Assembly: GCF_016406125.1 (NCBI RefSeq)
Contig: NZ_CP066339.1
Coordinates: 1,612,001-1,676,000, forward strand
DNA length: 64,000 bases
Source of the DNA: Alicyclobacillus sp. SO9
Lineage (GTDB): Bacteria; Bacillota; Bacilli; Alicyclobacillales; Alicyclobacillaceae
Direction of reading: 5' to 3'
A program made the translations under genes and the position numbers. Every line of letters begins with the position of its first letter. The stretch's first letter is position 1. This document shows, piece after piece, positions 36,049-46,661 of the stretch. The notes below the pieces were generated by a model. It had not been told where the DNA came from, did not search any database, and was given only the letters and a program-made list of their open reading frames with translations.

Positions 36049-38049
36049 ATGAAGTCAATGTCTATTGAAGAATTGCAAACTAGCGTAACTACGGCCGTCA
36101 ACCGTCTCCAGGAGTTGCCTCACAGTTCACACTGGGACAGACCGTTGCTGCGCTTACAGCAGCGTCTTGACAACAATCAAAAACTCGTTGCCGTCTTTGG
36201 AGCATTTTCGGCAGGAAAGTCGTCCTTAATCAATGCCCTTGTTGGAGACAATGTACTGTCAGTGTCTCCCAATCCGACAACAGCCAGTATCTCACAGGTT
36301 CAGTATGGAAGCGTGCCCGGCATAGAAATCACCGCCAAAACAGAAGAGCAGGTGCAGCGGGACGTCGATGCCGCAATGACACAGTTACACAAAGCACCGG
36401 CACCTCTCACAGAAGCCCAACAGGCGGCGACAGCTATGAAACTGCCGAAGTTTTCACCTGCGCAGAGGAAATACGTCTCCTTCCTAAAGAGCTTTGCACG
36501 GGGTTTTGCAGACATGCGGGACCGTTTGGGTCACACTTGGCAGGATGAATGGGACCAGCTTCAGCGCTATACGGCCGATGAGCATATTGCAGGGTTTGTT
36601 GACAGTGTTGCACTGTCCTTTGCTGCGCCCGTATTAGAGGAAGGACTCGTACTCGTTGATACACCAGGGGTCGATTCCATACACCGCAGACATACGGACG
36701 TCGCGTTTCGGTACATTCAGGAAGCCGATGTGGTTATCTTTGTGTTGTATTATACCCATGCGTTTTCCCGGGCAGACAAGAATTTCTTGCAACAACTGGC
36801 AGGTGTACAGGATGTTCTCGGCGAAAACAAGCTCATTGTCGCAGTAAACGCCGTCGATTTGGCCTCATCCGAAGCAGAAAAAGAAGATGTCCTGGCACGT
36901 GTGCGGGATGAGTTGACCAAGCTTGGATTGCCCCATCCCGTCGTTATCCCTGTTTCCAGTCAGTTGGCCCTGGCAGCAAAACAGTGGCAAGCAGGCGCAC
37001 TGAGTGAACAGATGGAGGCAGTGGTTCGAAAGCGCATCGGTTTGAATGACACAGATTCGTTACCAGATGCAGATGAAGTCTTTGCACTGTCTGGGTTTGC
37101 AGGGCTGGAGACGCAAGTAGAGCAGTTTGCGAAGGAACACGTCTACAGTAGTCTGCTTGACAGTGTTCAAAGGATCTTTGCCGATACACTAGGACACATT
37201 TCAGAGCACATCGATTTACTTGAAAAAAGACAATCGGCCACAGATGAAGAGAGGTCGCGGCTGCGTGAGATGCGCAATGAATCTGTTGTGCAGCTGAGCG
37301 ACCTTATATCTGCCCTCAACAATGGACAGTTGTCAGAGGAAGTTGTGGAAACATCAGATTGGAACGAGCTTGGTTTCCACGCAGCGCAGCGCATTCGATT
37401 AAAGTTTTCTCAGTTGTTTCGGGAGGCATTTTATCCCGGCAGGTTTCGTCAGGAAGCAAAAGCAAAAATTCAATTGCAGGACGCCGCGGCTGAGTTGGCT
37501 ACATCTATCGCAATGCAGTTGGATATCGAGTCGAGAACCCTCTGGCTTCGCTTTCAATCATCCTTGATGCGAGCTCATGCTGAACTGAGAGACAAGGTTG
37601 GCCAGTTGTTATACAGCTGTCAAATAGAACGTAGTGAACTTCTGGACACTGAATATACTATGAGGGACAGTGAAATGCCAATCAACGAGGCGCAAGTGTC
37701 AATTGATACATTTACTCCGGTGCTCCGTCACTACAGGTCAGCAAAGCAGTTTTTTGAAGGGGGAGGAAATCAGGCTGCACTGCAACAGGCTGAAGAGTTA
37801 GTTCAACCTTTGCTTCAGGAAAAAATACAGTCTTTCCAAAGACAGGCAGAGGACAAGTTGCGTAAGGGGTTCAGAATTGAATCCGAAAGCCTGTGCCAAA
37901 GTGCTGTCGCGATGATTCAGCAGAGCATGTCAAAATCTGAGTCCGGGGACTCAAAGGGCGGCGTTGATTCAGATTTGAGAATGTGGCGGGAGTTATACCA
38001 ACAGTTTGCTACAGAACTGGAGTTATTGAAGTCAAGCCGCATTAGCTGA
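36049..38049 (+). CDS. Dynamin-like GTPase, second half of a split DynA
   Basis: A 666-aa large GTPase with G1 GAFSAGKSS (about 51-59), G3 LVDTPGVDSIHRRH and G4 VNAVDL, followed by a long helical region with a coiled coil (DLLEKRQSATDEERSRLREM). It is a paralogue of the preceding gene and likely forms a hetero-oligomer with it (inference from the fused DynA). ATG at 36049 with AAAGG upstream; GTG 36037 is an in-frame alternative. Confidence 0.88.
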   Translation: MKSMSIEELQTSVTTAVNRLQELPHSSHWDRPLLRLQQRLDNNQKLVAVFGAFSAGKSSLINALVGDNVLSVSPNPTTASISQVQYGSVPGIEITAKTEEQVQRDVDAAMTQLHKAPAPLTEAQQAATAMKLPKFSPAQRKYVSFLKSFARGFADMRDRLGHTWQDEWDQLQRYTADEHIAGFVDSVALSFAAPVLEEGLVLVDTPGVDSIHRRHTDVAFRYIQEADVVIFVLYYTHAFSRADKNFLQQLAGVQDVLGENKLIVAVNAVDLASSEAEKEDVLARVRDELTKLGLPHPVVIPVSSQLALAAKQWQAGALSEQMEAVVRKRIGLNDTDSLPDADEVFALSGFAGLETQVEQFAKEHVYSSLLDSVQRIFADTLGHISEHIDLLEKRQSATDEERSRLREMRNESVVQLSDLISALNNGQLSEEVVETSDWNELGFHAAQRIRLKFSQLFREAFYPGRFRQEAKAKIQLQDAAAELATSIAMQLDIESRTLWLRFQSSLMRAHAELRDKVGQLLYSCQIERSELLDTEYTMRDSEMPINEAQVSIDTFTPVLRHYRSAKQFFEGGGNQAALQQAEELVQPLLQEKIQSFQRQAEDKLRKGFRIESESLCQSAVAMIQQSMSKSESGDSKGGVDSDLRMWRELYQQFATELELLKSSRIS

Positions 38050-38121
38050 CGTCTAGCAGTACAAATCCAAGCTTTCAGAGCCTGGACGGTTGCGGTATCA
38101 TGAATCCAAGGAGGGGTTCGG

Positions 38122-39306
38122 TTGGCATCCAGATGGAACGATGATTTTGACAATTGGAGCAGCGGCCGACGGCGCAGTCAGTTATGGGTCGTTGTTGTCG
38201 TTGTCGGTGTAGTTCTATACATAGCCGGAGTATTCAGCGGGATGTGGATCCGCCCACAGTCAGTACAAACAGCTCCGGCGCCTGCGAATGCTACGCAGGA
38301 CAACTCTCAAAACGCTGGGGGGCAATTGCCTGCTGGCGGGGTATCCTCGAACGTGGTTACCAGAGTCTACAAAGCATCTCTTCCGAGTATTGTAACCATT
38401 ACTTCGATTCCACCCAACTCGAAGAATGGGTCTCAGGCAGATATCGGAACCGGATTTCTCGTCGATACAAAAGGAGACATTGTCACAAACAATCACGTCG
38501 TAGCAGGGCAGCCAACGGTTCAAGTGACAACAGGTGGGCATACCTACAAGGGCTCTGTTGTGGGTACGGATCCGCTCGATGACTTAGCGGTTGTCAGAGT
38601 GGCAGAATTAGTCGGGAAAAAACCTCTTCCGCTAGGCTCTGCCAAGCATTTGGTGCCTGGACAGACCGTCGTGGCCATTGGTAATCCCTTTGCTTTAACG
38701 GGATCGGTCAGTTCTGGCATTGTGAGCGGCTTAAACCGCTCCATGCCCACTAAAAGCGGGCGTGTTATGAGCGGTCTGGTGCAAACAGATGCAGTTCTGA
38801 ACCCTGGCAATTCAGGCGGTCCACTGTTGAACAGCAAGGGCCAAGTCGTTGGCATCAATACAGCGATTGAGAGTCCAATCGAAGGTTCTGTTGGAATTGG
38901 GTTCGCAATTCCCATCGATCGCTTTCGTTCCGTGATGCCAAAACTTGTTGCCGGAAAGACAATTCAGCATCCGTATCTGGGCATTTCTGCCCTTCCAATT
39001 GACCCGGTCATTCAACAGAAGTATCAGTTGCCTGTCAGCGAGGGCGTGTTGGTGATTAGTGTTAAGAAAGGTGGTCCGGCAGCGAAAGCAGGAATTCGTG
39101 GAGACACGGGGACCACAAAGAAGATTAAAGGTGACGGCGATGTGATTACACAAATCAATGGCAAGCCTGTCACAAGTGTTGCCAGCTTGACAGCTGCCAT
39201 CAGCGATTACAGCGTTGGCAGCAAAGTCACAGTCACGCTCCTCAGACATGGAAAAACCATGCATGTGCAGGTTGTGCTGGGAAAATGGCCGAAGAGCCTG
39301 TCGTAA
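38122..39306 (+). CDS. HtrA-type membrane-anchored serine protease
   Basis: A 394-aa protein: cytosolic N-terminus, one membrane helix (about 21-42), S1C trypsin-like domain with His125 (TNNHVVAG), Asp154 (LDDLAVV) and Ser231 (GNSGGP), then one PDZ domain (from about 285, LGISALPIDP). It degrades misfolded proteins outside the membrane. Size and layout match HtrA/HtrB/YyxA of Bacilli. TTG start behind AAGGAGGGG. The stop codon lies in the loop of the terminator. Confidence 0.92.
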   Translation: MASRWNDDFDNWSSGRRRSQLWVVVVVVGVVLYIAGVFSGMWIRPQSVQTAPAPANATQDNSQNAGGQLPAGGVSSNVVTRVYKASLPSIVTITSIPPNSKNGSQADIGTGFLVDTKGDIVTNNHVVAGQPTVQVTTGGHTYKGSVVGTDPLDDLAVVRVAELVGKKPLPLGSAKHLVPGQTVVAIGNPFALTGSVSSGIVSGLNRSMPTKSGRVMSGLVQTDAVLNPGNSGGPLLNSKGQVVGINTAIESPIEGSVGIGFAIPIDRFRSVMPKLVAGKTIQHPYLGISALPIDPVIQQKYQLPVSEGVLVISVKKGGPAAKAGIRGDTGTTKKIKGDGDVITQINGKPVTSVASLTAAISDYSVGSKVTVTLLRHGKTMHVQVVLGKWPKSLS

Positions 39307-39320
39307 ACCCGACAGGCTTT
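39295..39320. terminator. Terminator overlapping the htrA stop
   Basis: AGCCTGTCG and CGACAGGCT are perfect 9-bp arms followed by TT; the htrA TAA is in the loop. It may also serve the convergent yfhO-like gene. Confidence 0.65.
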
Positions 39321-39343
39321 GAAAGACGACTTGAGCGTTTGAA

Positions 39344-41905
39344 CTAGTTTCTTCGGGGTGTCGATTTGTTCTTAAATGAAACCATGTTTCGGACAGAGCT
39401 GCCATCGAGAAGAAGGATGACTGAAAACAGCAGTGTAATCAAACTGATGCCGAGCCCCGCTTGAAACGAGCGGGGCTTGTAGTTCAGAGTGATGACGTGC
39501 TTGCCGCGGGAAACGTGAACCGCCGTCAGCATTGAGGATATCCGGGTTACAGGTGTCTTTTTGCCGTCAACCGTCGCTTCCCAGTTTGGGTCATAGGTTT
39601 GCGAAAGAACGAACTCTCCGCTGTGCCCTGCGTTTACGGTCCAGCTTTGTTGGTTCGGAGTCCACGCTTTCAGTTTGGCAGTTCCATAGTCTGGATGCAA
39701 AGGGTCGTTGGGAGAGGTGACCCAGGCTGCATACAGCGGGTTTGGATTCTTCCAAACAGTAACCCCATTAAAGTCGGCTACCTTCTTCCAGACACGGGCG
39801 CCGAAGGTCCGATTCACGTTATAGCTAACGGTTCCATGGCTGGTAAACAGCTGGACGGTCTTGACATTGAATGTTCCTTGCCAACTTTGACTTGTAATCG
39901 TCACTTTCGTGGCTGCAGTTTTTGGCCAAGTCTTTGGAATAGGGATCACGTACGAGGGTGCCGGCCACCCAGAAATTTGCTCAGTATAGTAATGCGAACC
40001 GCTTTGCAGCGTGACAGAGAACAGTGGTGCGTAGGCATCAATGACTGTATGATGTGCACCCATCACAATGCGAAGTGAGGACGTATTTTTCAGTCGCGGC
40101 AACCAGTGCATCCACTTTGCCACCCCCTGACTGCTAGAGGTAAGACCTCCGGCGTCAGCGCCTGTTACGATGTACTCCACACCCAAAGCATTAATGAACT
40201 GCCGTGGTTCAGAGAGGAACGTGCGGTCCCGCCACGTGAGATTAACATCTCGTACATACCAGTCGGCCACGAGAGAATCATAGCCGTTGATAGAGGGGAT
40301 GCGATTGATTGCCGACCGGTCCAGCATCAGCGAGTTGGTTCCCAGTGAGGCAACCCGCGAAAAGGGGTAGGGGCCGGACAAATGAGTGGAAATGAACTTT
40401 TGCAAAGGCGTCGGCTGCCGAAAGTGGCCCTGTTCCCACTCGACAAATTGGGACATGGAGTAGGTCTGAGAAACGAGATCGACCACTGCAATCACCGCTA
40501 ATCCGTAGCCCAGCCACGATTTGGCGCGGTCTGGGACGGCAAAGCTCACAACGATGATAAGCAGGAGCAGTACCAGCAGGGTTAGAGGCACCCAGAAGCC
40601 GGCGGGAGTCATCTTTACATACGGACCTATCCACCGCACACCGAGCAGCACAACAATCAGCACTGACACTGTTGAGGTAATGAGAACACGAAGAGTTCGC
40701 TGTGAGCTTGCCTGAAGCAGTTGTGCAAATCCGATTGCAGCTAAAATCGCTAACGAGAAGTCGGTTAATCCTACATACCGCGCGGGTACGCGAAAGAGAT
40801 TGAAAACCGGAACGTCAGTCAGGATGTGAGAAAACACGGTGTTGGAACCAAGTGCCAGAAGCAATGTGAACACCCCAATGACAGCTAGGGTCCTTACCGT
40901 CCGGTCTTTAATAAATTTCCAACATGCTGTGGCGATGGCGGCAATCAAAAAGACAATCCCGGCGTATGAGAGAAATTCCCAAAAGTTGGGTATGTAGTAC
41001 AGGGTTTCGAAATGGTTCACTGTAAAAGGCTGGCTGGTATATCCGCCTCCAGCAGCAAACGGGAGCAGCAGTTGGAGCAGCCCGGACCATGGCAAAGACC
41101 CGAGCAACAGAAAACTCTTACTTACATCTGCTCTATCCGAATAGCTTACGAGTTGAAGGGTAGGAATTAACTGAGCGGAAGCCAACAGACCACCCAATGC
41201 AAAGGCCGTCAAAGTAAAAAACCAACGTTTCAGTGCTTGAAAACTTGGACTCCAAAGCCACATCAGCGCCGCATACAGAACCACGAACAATGCGGTGTAA
41301 AACGTAATTTGAGGATGGCCTGCAAAGACTTCCATAGCGAACGCCAGACCGAGGAAGACAAATCTTCGCCTTGTGAAGCGCTCATGCAGGCGCAGAAACA
41401 GTAGAAAAATAAGCGGTAACCAGCTCATCGCATCGAACATCTGCGTATGAATCTGATGACCGACCAGAAAGCCGCTGTCGGCAAAACATACAGCCCCGAG
41501 GACCGCTGCAACGCGATGCCGTGACACGTGCCAGGACAAAGCGTACATACCTACAGCTAGAAGAATTTCATGAAGCACGTATGAGAGTTTCGTCGCAAAG
41601 ACGATTGGAAACAGCACAAAGACAATATTGGGCAAATACAACGGTCCTGATTGCCCAGCTGCCAATAAGGGTTGTCCGCCAAAGTTAAAAGGATTCCACA
41701 GCGGCCAGCGGCCATTGTCGTAGAACCACTTTAATAGTTGTCTCTGCGGTATATTCAGGTTAGATAAATCATCAGTTCCAGGCACGCCTGTATGTATCCA
41801 TGCTGGGTAAGACAGGACGACCAGCACGATTGTTATCAACAGAAAAAAACCGTGGCGCCGTCCGAAACGTGCACAGCGTGAGGCCCACGTTGTCAATGAA
41901 CTCAA
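39344..41905 (-). CDS. YfhO family membrane protein
   Basis: An 853-aa polytopic protein: about a dozen membrane helices in the first 500 residues with PGTDDLSNLNIPQ, PLWNPFNFGGQPLL and GHPQITFYTALF, an extracytoplasmic domain (about 500-820) and a last helix near the C-terminus. YfhO-type proteins are GT-C-like glycosyltransferases; in Bacillus, YfhO decorates lipoteichoic acid. Start is a TTG with GAGGG nearby; a second TTG three codons on is possible. Confidence 0.85.
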   Translation of the reverse strand: MSSLTTWASRCARFGRRHGFFLLITIVLVVLSYPAWIHTGVPGTDDLSNLNIPQRQLLKWFYDNGRWPLWNPFNFGGQPLLAAGQSGPLYLPNIVFVLFPIVFATKLSYVLHEILLAVGMYALSWHVSRHRVAAVLGAVCFADSGFLVGHQIHTQMFDAMSWLPLIFLLFLRLHERFTRRRFVFLGLAFAMEVFAGHPQITFYTALFVVLYAALMWLWSPSFQALKRWFFTLTAFALGGLLASAQLIPTLQLVSYSDRADVSKSFLLLGSLPWSGLLQLLLPFAAGGGYTSQPFTVNHFETLYYIPNFWEFLSYAGIVFLIAAIATACWKFIKDRTVRTLAVIGVFTLLLALGSNTVFSHILTDVPVFNLFRVPARYVGLTDFSLAILAAIGFAQLLQASSQRTLRVLITSTVSVLIVVLLGVRWIGPYVKMTPAGFWVPLTLLVLLLLIIVVSFAVPDRAKSWLGYGLAVIAVVDLVSQTYSMSQFVEWEQGHFRQPTPLQKFISTHLSGPYPFSRVASLGTNSLMLDRSAINRIPSINGYDSLVADWYVRDVNLTWRDRTFLSEPRQFINALGVEYIVTGADAGGLTSSSQGVAKWMHWLPRLKNTSSLRIVMGAHHTVIDAYAPLFSVTLQSGSHYYTEQISGWPAPSYVIPIPKTWPKTAATKVTITSQSWQGTFNVKTVQLFTSHGTVSYNVNRTFGARVWKKVADFNGVTVWKNPNPLYAAWVTSPNDPLHPDYGTAKLKAWTPNQQSWTVNAGHSGEFVLSQTYDPNWEATVDGKKTPVTRISSMLTAVHVSRGKHVITLNYKPRSFQAGLGISLITLLFSVILLLDGSSVRNMVSFKNKSTPRRN

Positions 41906-41947
41906 ATCTGTCCCTCACATTCCACCAGAGTCGCTTGTTACGGCTGG

Positions 41948-42412
41948 TTATGACTTTTGTTTAATTGCACTCAAGACCGGTGATGAAGATGCCTTAAACA
42001 ATCTCCCATTATATTGTAGATAGAGCTGATTGGGAAGAGAAGCCTGCAAAAGACGCAAGTGCCAGGACTTTGATTTGAACTCTATATAGAGGTTGCCAAT
42101 AACTTTTTCTTCGCTCTGTTTAAGCTTGACTGCAGTTGGCTGTGCAGACGCCAAGGCTTCCAATACTTTTACAATCTTGTTGTGAGCGGTAATAAAGTAG
42201 ATGTTTGGTTTTGTATTGGTAGGGTTGTTGGGCTTCGGTTGAACCAGCAACTGCCGAATGTTATGCGCATCTATAGATTGTCCAAACACCATAAAGCTGC
42301 GGTGTTGTTGGCGGAAATCAACATACAGTGCCGCAAACACAATTAACACAATGAACAACGGTATCAACCAAGCCGTTACAGGGAATTTTTGCCGTCTCGA
42401 ACGCAGGTACAT
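41948..42412 (-). CDS. Membrane-anchored hypothetical protein
   Basis: A 154-aa protein with a basic start (MYLRSRRQKF), one membrane helix (about 14-33) and an external domain. GGAG lies about 9 nt before the ATG at 42412; longer in-frame starts overlap intergenic DNA. Not recognised. It lies between yfhO-like and yknZ-like genes on the same strand. Confidence 0.6.
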   Translation of the reverse strand: MYLRSRRQKFPVTAWLIPLFIVLIVFAALYVDFRQQHRSFMVFGQSIDAHNIRQLLVQPKPNNPTNTKPNIYFITAHNKIVKVLEALASAQPTAVKLKQSEEKVIGNLYIEFKSKSWHLRLLQASLPNQLYLQYNGRLFKASSSPVLSAIKQKS

Positions 42413-42576
42413 AGCAGCCACTCCGGATCGAAAAGTAGTGTGATAGAGCTCATGTTGAAAGGGTTTGGGAAAGTCCAAAACAACTCCCACATTATCAGAC
42501 GATTGAAACATCAATTTTGTTACAGCAACGATGAAATAACGTTCAAGACAATGTGTAACGACTTATTCATAACAAC

Positions 42577-43794
42577 TTATTCATATCGAAGAGACTCAAT
42601 TGGATTGAGGCGCGAAGCACGACTCGCGGGATACAGCCCGCAAATGATGCCAATGATTGCAGAGAACAGAAAACTGCCGACAACAGACTGCCAAGACACA
42701 AGCGCAGAGAGGTGAAAGGAAGCTGAGACAATGACAGCAGTGAGCCAACCTAAGACAATACCGATGCCGCCGCCCAGGGTTGTTAAAACCATTGCTTCAA
42801 CCAAAAATTGCCATAAAATGGTGGTTCGAGTGGCACCGAGAGACATACGTATGCCAATTTCCCGGGTTCGCTCGGTGACGGATACCAGCATGATATTCAT
42901 CACGCCAATGCCGCCTACAAGCAGGGCGATACCTGCAATCGCACCTATAATGACCGTAATTGTAGTCGTGACTTTTCCAATCAAATTTGTAACGCTGGTA
43001 ATGTAGCTGGAGGCGTCCGTAAATGCGTTCGAATGGTATTTTGCATTCAGGACTGCAATCACACGTGCGGAGATTGCTTTCTTATTTTGCCCCGTTTGGG
43101 TTCGAATGTCCATGGTATAAATCGGTTTTCCAGGATACAAATCTGAGAACGTGGACGTGGGAACATAGACATTCTTGTTCGGAACAAGATTTGCCAAGGG
43201 GGAAGAGTTGGTCGATTTCGAAATACCAATTACCTGCAATAATTGTCCTTGCAACGACACAAAGTGTCCAACAGCGTCTTGCGGCTTGTTTTTGTTAAAC
43301 AAGTCTTTGGCAACTTGTGTCGATAAGACCGCTACGTGGCGATGTGCTGTATTGTCCATCGGCAAATACATTCTTCCCGCGGAAATTTTAAACTTGTCTA
43401 AAGATGGTAAGTAACTTGGCCCGGCTGTCACGGTAATACTCTCTCGTTTACCGGCGTATGAAAGCGTGTCGCTGGTTTGAGGTGTGGTGTAGACGTCCTT
43501 CACCCCTGAAAATCCGCGCACCAGCTGGAAGTCCGAGGGGCTAAACGACCGAATTTGACTTGGATTCGCTTGACCTTGCGCCGATAACAGGCTCTTTGGA
43601 ATGATTTCAACTGTGTCTTGCGGATTGGCACTTTGAATCTCATTTAAAATCGCGCTTTTTCCACCCTGTCCAATTGCCACAATCGTGATGATAGAGCCGA
43701 CGCCTACGATAATCCCAATCATTGTAAGGACAGAACGGAGTTTATTGACAAGCAATGAGTCAAATGCACTTCTCCACAGCTCTATGTTAAACAT
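42577..43794 (-). CDS. yknZ: ABC transporter permease (MacB/YknZ type)
   Basis: A 405-aa MacB-fold permease: N-terminal helix (SVLTMIGIIVGVGSIITIV), a large external domain (about 50-270), and three C-terminal helices with ERTREIGIRMSLGATR. Such proteins transduce force rather than form a channel. It overlaps the ATPase gene by 8 nt. Together with the next three genes it has the yknWXYZ order known from Bacillus subtilis, where the system protects against the SdpC toxin. Confidence 0.88.
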   Translation of the reverse strand: MFNIELWRSAFDSLLVNKLRSVLTMIGIIVGVGSIITIVAIGQGGKSAILNEIQSANPQDTVEIIPKSLLSAQGQANPSQIRSFSPSDFQLVRGFSGVKDVYTTPQTSDTLSYAGKRESITVTAGPSYLPSLDKFKISAGRMYLPMDNTAHRHVAVLSTQVAKDLFNKNKPQDAVGHFVSLQGQLLQVIGISKSTNSSPLANLVPNKNVYVPTSTFSDLYPGKPIYTMDIRTQTGQNKKAISARVIAVLNAKYHSNAFTDASSYITSVTNLIGKVTTTITVIIGAIAGIALLVGGIGVMNIMLVSVTERTREIGIRMSLGATRTTILWQFLVEAMVLTTLGGGIGIVLGWLTAVIVSASFHLSALVSWQSVVGSFLFSAIIGIICGLYPASRASRLNPIESLRYE

Positions 43795-44473
43795 CTGCCT
43801 GCCCCCCTGTGTCGTCTTCTATGGTCCCGTCTCGCATTCTCACAATTCGCTGTGCGTAGGAGGCAACCTGCGTGTCGTGCGTTATCAGAACGACGGTCGT
43901 ACCCGCTTGATTCACTTCCACCATTGTTTGCAGGATTTGACCACTGGTGACAGAGTCCAGCGATCCCGTTGGTTCATCCGCCAACAGGACGGGCGGATTG
44001 TTTGCCAGTGCCCGGGCGATAGCCACGCGCTGCCGCTGGCCGCCGGACAGTTCTGTGGGGCGGTGATGAATACGGTCAGCAAGCCCCATTCTGTCCAGCA
44101 GTTGCTCTGCCCGCTGTCTCCGCTCAGCCCGTGGTACATTCGCGTATACCATCGGGAGCTCTACGTTTCGCACGGAGCTCATACGCGGTAAAAGATAGAA
44201 GTTCTGAAAGATGAATCCGATGTGCCTGTTGCGTGTCTCGGCGGCACTAGTATTGGAAAGTGCATTGACCTCTTGGCCGTCCAAGACATACCGACCGGTT
44301 GTTGGCACATCCAAACAACCAATAATATTCATAAGCGTTGTCTTGCCTGAACCAGAGGGACCAAGAATAGCAACGAATTCACCGGCTTTGATAGACAAAT
44401 CAATATGCTTTAAGGCATCAAAGCTGTTTTGCCCCATTTGGTAGGATTTTGAGATGTCCTCCAACAAAATCAT
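43787..44473 (-). CDS. yknY: ABC transporter ATPase (MacB/YknY type)
   Basis: A 228-aa ATPase with Walker [10 protein letters not shown] (about 38-46), signature [10 protein letters not shown], Walker [13 protein letters not shown] and the His of THD. It powers the MacB-type permease. ATGA overlap with the upstream adaptor gene indicates coupled translation. Confidence 0.92.
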   Translation of the reverse strand: MILLEDISKSYQMGQNSFDALKHIDLSIKAGEFVAILGPSGSGKTTLMNIIGCLDVPTTGRYVLDGQEVNALSNTSAAETRNRHIGFIFQNFYLLPRMSSVRNVELPMVYANVPRAERRQRAEQLLDRMGLADRIHHRPTELSGGQRQRVAIARALANNPPVLLADEPTGSLDSVTSGQILQTMVEVNQAGTTVVLITHDTQVASYAQRIVRMRDGTIEDDTGGQADV

Positions 44474-45579
44474 TTTGCAGACACATCCTGACCTGTGACC
44501 AGGCCGCTGGGCGGATTCACAATGACTTTCTCTCCCGCCGACAAGCCATCCGTCACCTGTGCAGCCTTGTTTCCCGTGACGCCAAGCTTAATGTTGACGA
44601 GTTTGGCTTTTCCGCTCTTGTCAACCCAGACCTGACTTCCATTCCCGTTCTCAACTAACGCAGAATATGGAATCGTTAGACCTGAGACGGTTTTGGCGTT
44701 AATGGTCAGATTTACATTGAAACCGGGGTGCACGGGAAATTTGCTTGGGACGGATACCTTCACGTTCACATTAGCAGAGCCGCCGCTGTTAACCGTTGCA
44801 ACAGGAGAGACGATTTTCACTTTGCCGCTCCAGGACTTTCCTGGGAAAGCCGTAGACGTTATTTTTACTTGCTCTCCTTTAGAAATGAGCGCTGCATTGG
44901 CTTGGGACAGAGATGCATCCACTTCGAGGCGCTTTAAGTTCAATACTTTAACTAAAGCACCCGACGATCCGTTTCCGCCGGCAGACCCGGTATCGCTGGA
45001 GGACACTTCTATAACGGTTCCGGAAATAGGGCTTTTTAGCGTCGCTTGTTGTACGTTGTCCTTCGCTTGTTTTAGACTCGACAACGCGTTTTGATACTGA
45101 ATTTCATCTCCTTGAACCGCCTGTTCCAGCTGAATGTATGCTGAGGAGGTATGTGACGCCCCGGCTTTGTCGGCATTGTCGCGGAGTTTTTTGGCATTAC
45201 TCAGAATTGCGCTTTGGGCGTTTAGTACAGATTGAGCAGTATCCACTTTGTCTTTTAGTGTTGTATCCGGATAGGTGACAAGCGTCTGCCCCTTGCTCAC
45301 GTGCTGACCGAGAGATACATGAATGGAAGGCCTGCCGGAGATTCCCGCAACGGGATAGACCGCCGCAGTGGATGAAGAAGCAACAGAACCTGTGGAGAAT
45401 ACTTGCTGCGTTATTGTTCCGTTTTTGACGGTTGTCGTATGGACGGACAGGCCCTTGGTTGTCGTGTTATGATGCACCAAGATATAGGCGCCGGTAGCAA
45501 TTGCAATACCAGCGACTACAATTATCCAGCCGTACCGTTTCAGGCCGCTCCGTCTGTCCTGACGAGCTTCTGCTTGCAT
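44470..45579 (-). CDS. yknX: Membrane fusion (adaptor) protein, YknX type
   Basis: A 369-aa protein: N-terminal membrane anchor (about 16-38), barrel-sandwich hybrid domain, short helical hairpin (DTAQSVLNAQSAILSNAKKL) and beta-barrel domains. It joins the permease to its external substrate in YknXYZ systems. GAGAGGAG precedes the ATG at 45579. Confidence 0.88.
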   Translation of the reverse strand: MQAEARQDRRSGLKRYGWIIVVAGIAIATGAYILVHHNTTTKGLSVHTTTVKNGTITQQVFSTGSVASSSTAAVYPVAGISGRPSIHVSLGQHVSKGQTLVTYPDTTLKDKVDTAQSVLNAQSAILSNAKKLRDNADKAGASHTSSAYIQLEQAVQGDEIQYQNALSSLKQAKDNVQQATLKSPISGTVIEVSSSDTGSAGGNGSSGALVKVLNLKRLEVDASLSQANAALISKGEQVKITSTAFPGKSWSGKVKIVSPVATVNSGGSANVNVKVSVPSKFPVHPGFNVNLTINAKTVSGLTIPYSALVENGNGSQVWVDKSGKAKLVNIKLGVTGNKAAQVTDGLSAGEKVIVNPPSGLVTGQDVSAK

Positions 45580-45608
45580 TGTCAGTCTCCTCTCCATCTC
45601 ACGGTCTT

Positions 45609-46289
45609 CTACTTAACGCGCAAATATATGAGGATAAGACCTAAAATCGTGACAATAAGAACCGGACCCGATGCCTTCCCTTTGCTTGAGCCTGTGACTT
45701 CTGCAACACCCGCAATGGTGATATACAGCATCCACAGCCAGAAGATGGACAGAGCACTTAATAAGGCTCCCGTATGACTGGTGGGGCTGGCCTGGACTAA
45801 CATGTTCAGGGAGAGAAATCCCTTTGTCATGGTTCCAGTAGAAACTATCACAATCCCTGTCACGACGGCTTCAAGGGCTGCGATGATATGTGCGTTGGAG
45901 AGAATACCCAATGTATTGCGATAACTAAGATTCATACCAAATAATTTCGTCAGGACCCACAGAATCAGACCGCCTAGTAAAACAGAAATCCATGGACCAA
46001 TAAAACCGGCTATTACAAGTCCGCCTTCAGTGATTGACTTCACCAGGGCTGCAGCGCCTGGCGCTTTGGCACTGGCCTGCTGCAGAGTCTGTTGGAACAC
46101 CGCAGAATGCATGAGCGTCGGTAACTCAGCGATAGCCATGATTCCGGTAACAACGGAGACGATGATTAAAGGCAACACCCACGGGACCCGCGTTCGCCTG
46201 GTTCTGAAGAACTCACTTGGGCTGGAAATGAGAGAAAACCAACTAGATTTCGCCTGGTCTTCAATTGGTTGCTGAGGAGACGTATCCAT
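45609..46289 (-). CDS. yknW: Yip1 domain membrane protein, YknW type
   Basis: A 226-aa protein with about five membrane helices and a Yip1-like domain (NTLGILSNAHIIAALEAVVTGIV region). In Bacillus subtilis YknW is needed for function of YknXYZ. First gene of the four-gene operon; TTGGAGGT lies just before the ATG. Confidence 0.8.
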   Translation of the reverse strand: MDTSPQQPIEDQAKSSWFSLISSPSEFFRTRRTRVPWVLPLIIVSVVTGIMAIAELPTLMHSAVFQQTLQQASAKAPGAAALVKSITEGGLVIAGFIGPWISVLLGGLILWVLTKLFGMNLSYRNTLGILSNAHIIAALEAVVTGIVIVSTGTMTKGFLSLNMLVQASPTSHTGALLSALSIFWLWMLYITIAGVAEVTGSSKGKASGPVLIVTILGLILIYLRVK

Positions 46290-46661
46290 TTACTAACCTC
46301 CAATAGAACTATTTGGGTTTTGTTGTAATGATTGCAGTCCATTCTATACTTTATATTACAATTTTCGCTATGTAAACGCACTGGAGAATATAAAGTCCCA
46401 CTCCTCAGAAATGGAGATAACACCCATAATTAGAGCCGCTCGTACGAATGTCTCTCCTGCGTCTTTTTCGAGCATGTCCTGTGGAGTATCGCTTCGGCAT
46501 CGTCCAGAGGTGCCTGAGACTACGGGCATGAGCTTTCAAGATTGCTGTTATATGCAAATAATTGGTATACGTACTCGGTCATGTGATAAATCAAGTGACA
46601 GATAGGGAGGTAGCTGTTCAACAGGTGATTTACAAACTGATTGTCTGTGTCAAATGTGGAA

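Noticed and set aside
46411-46605. Short plus-strand ORF upstream of the IS
   Set aside because: No ribosome site or recognisable sequence, and it lies in an AT-rich intergenic region.
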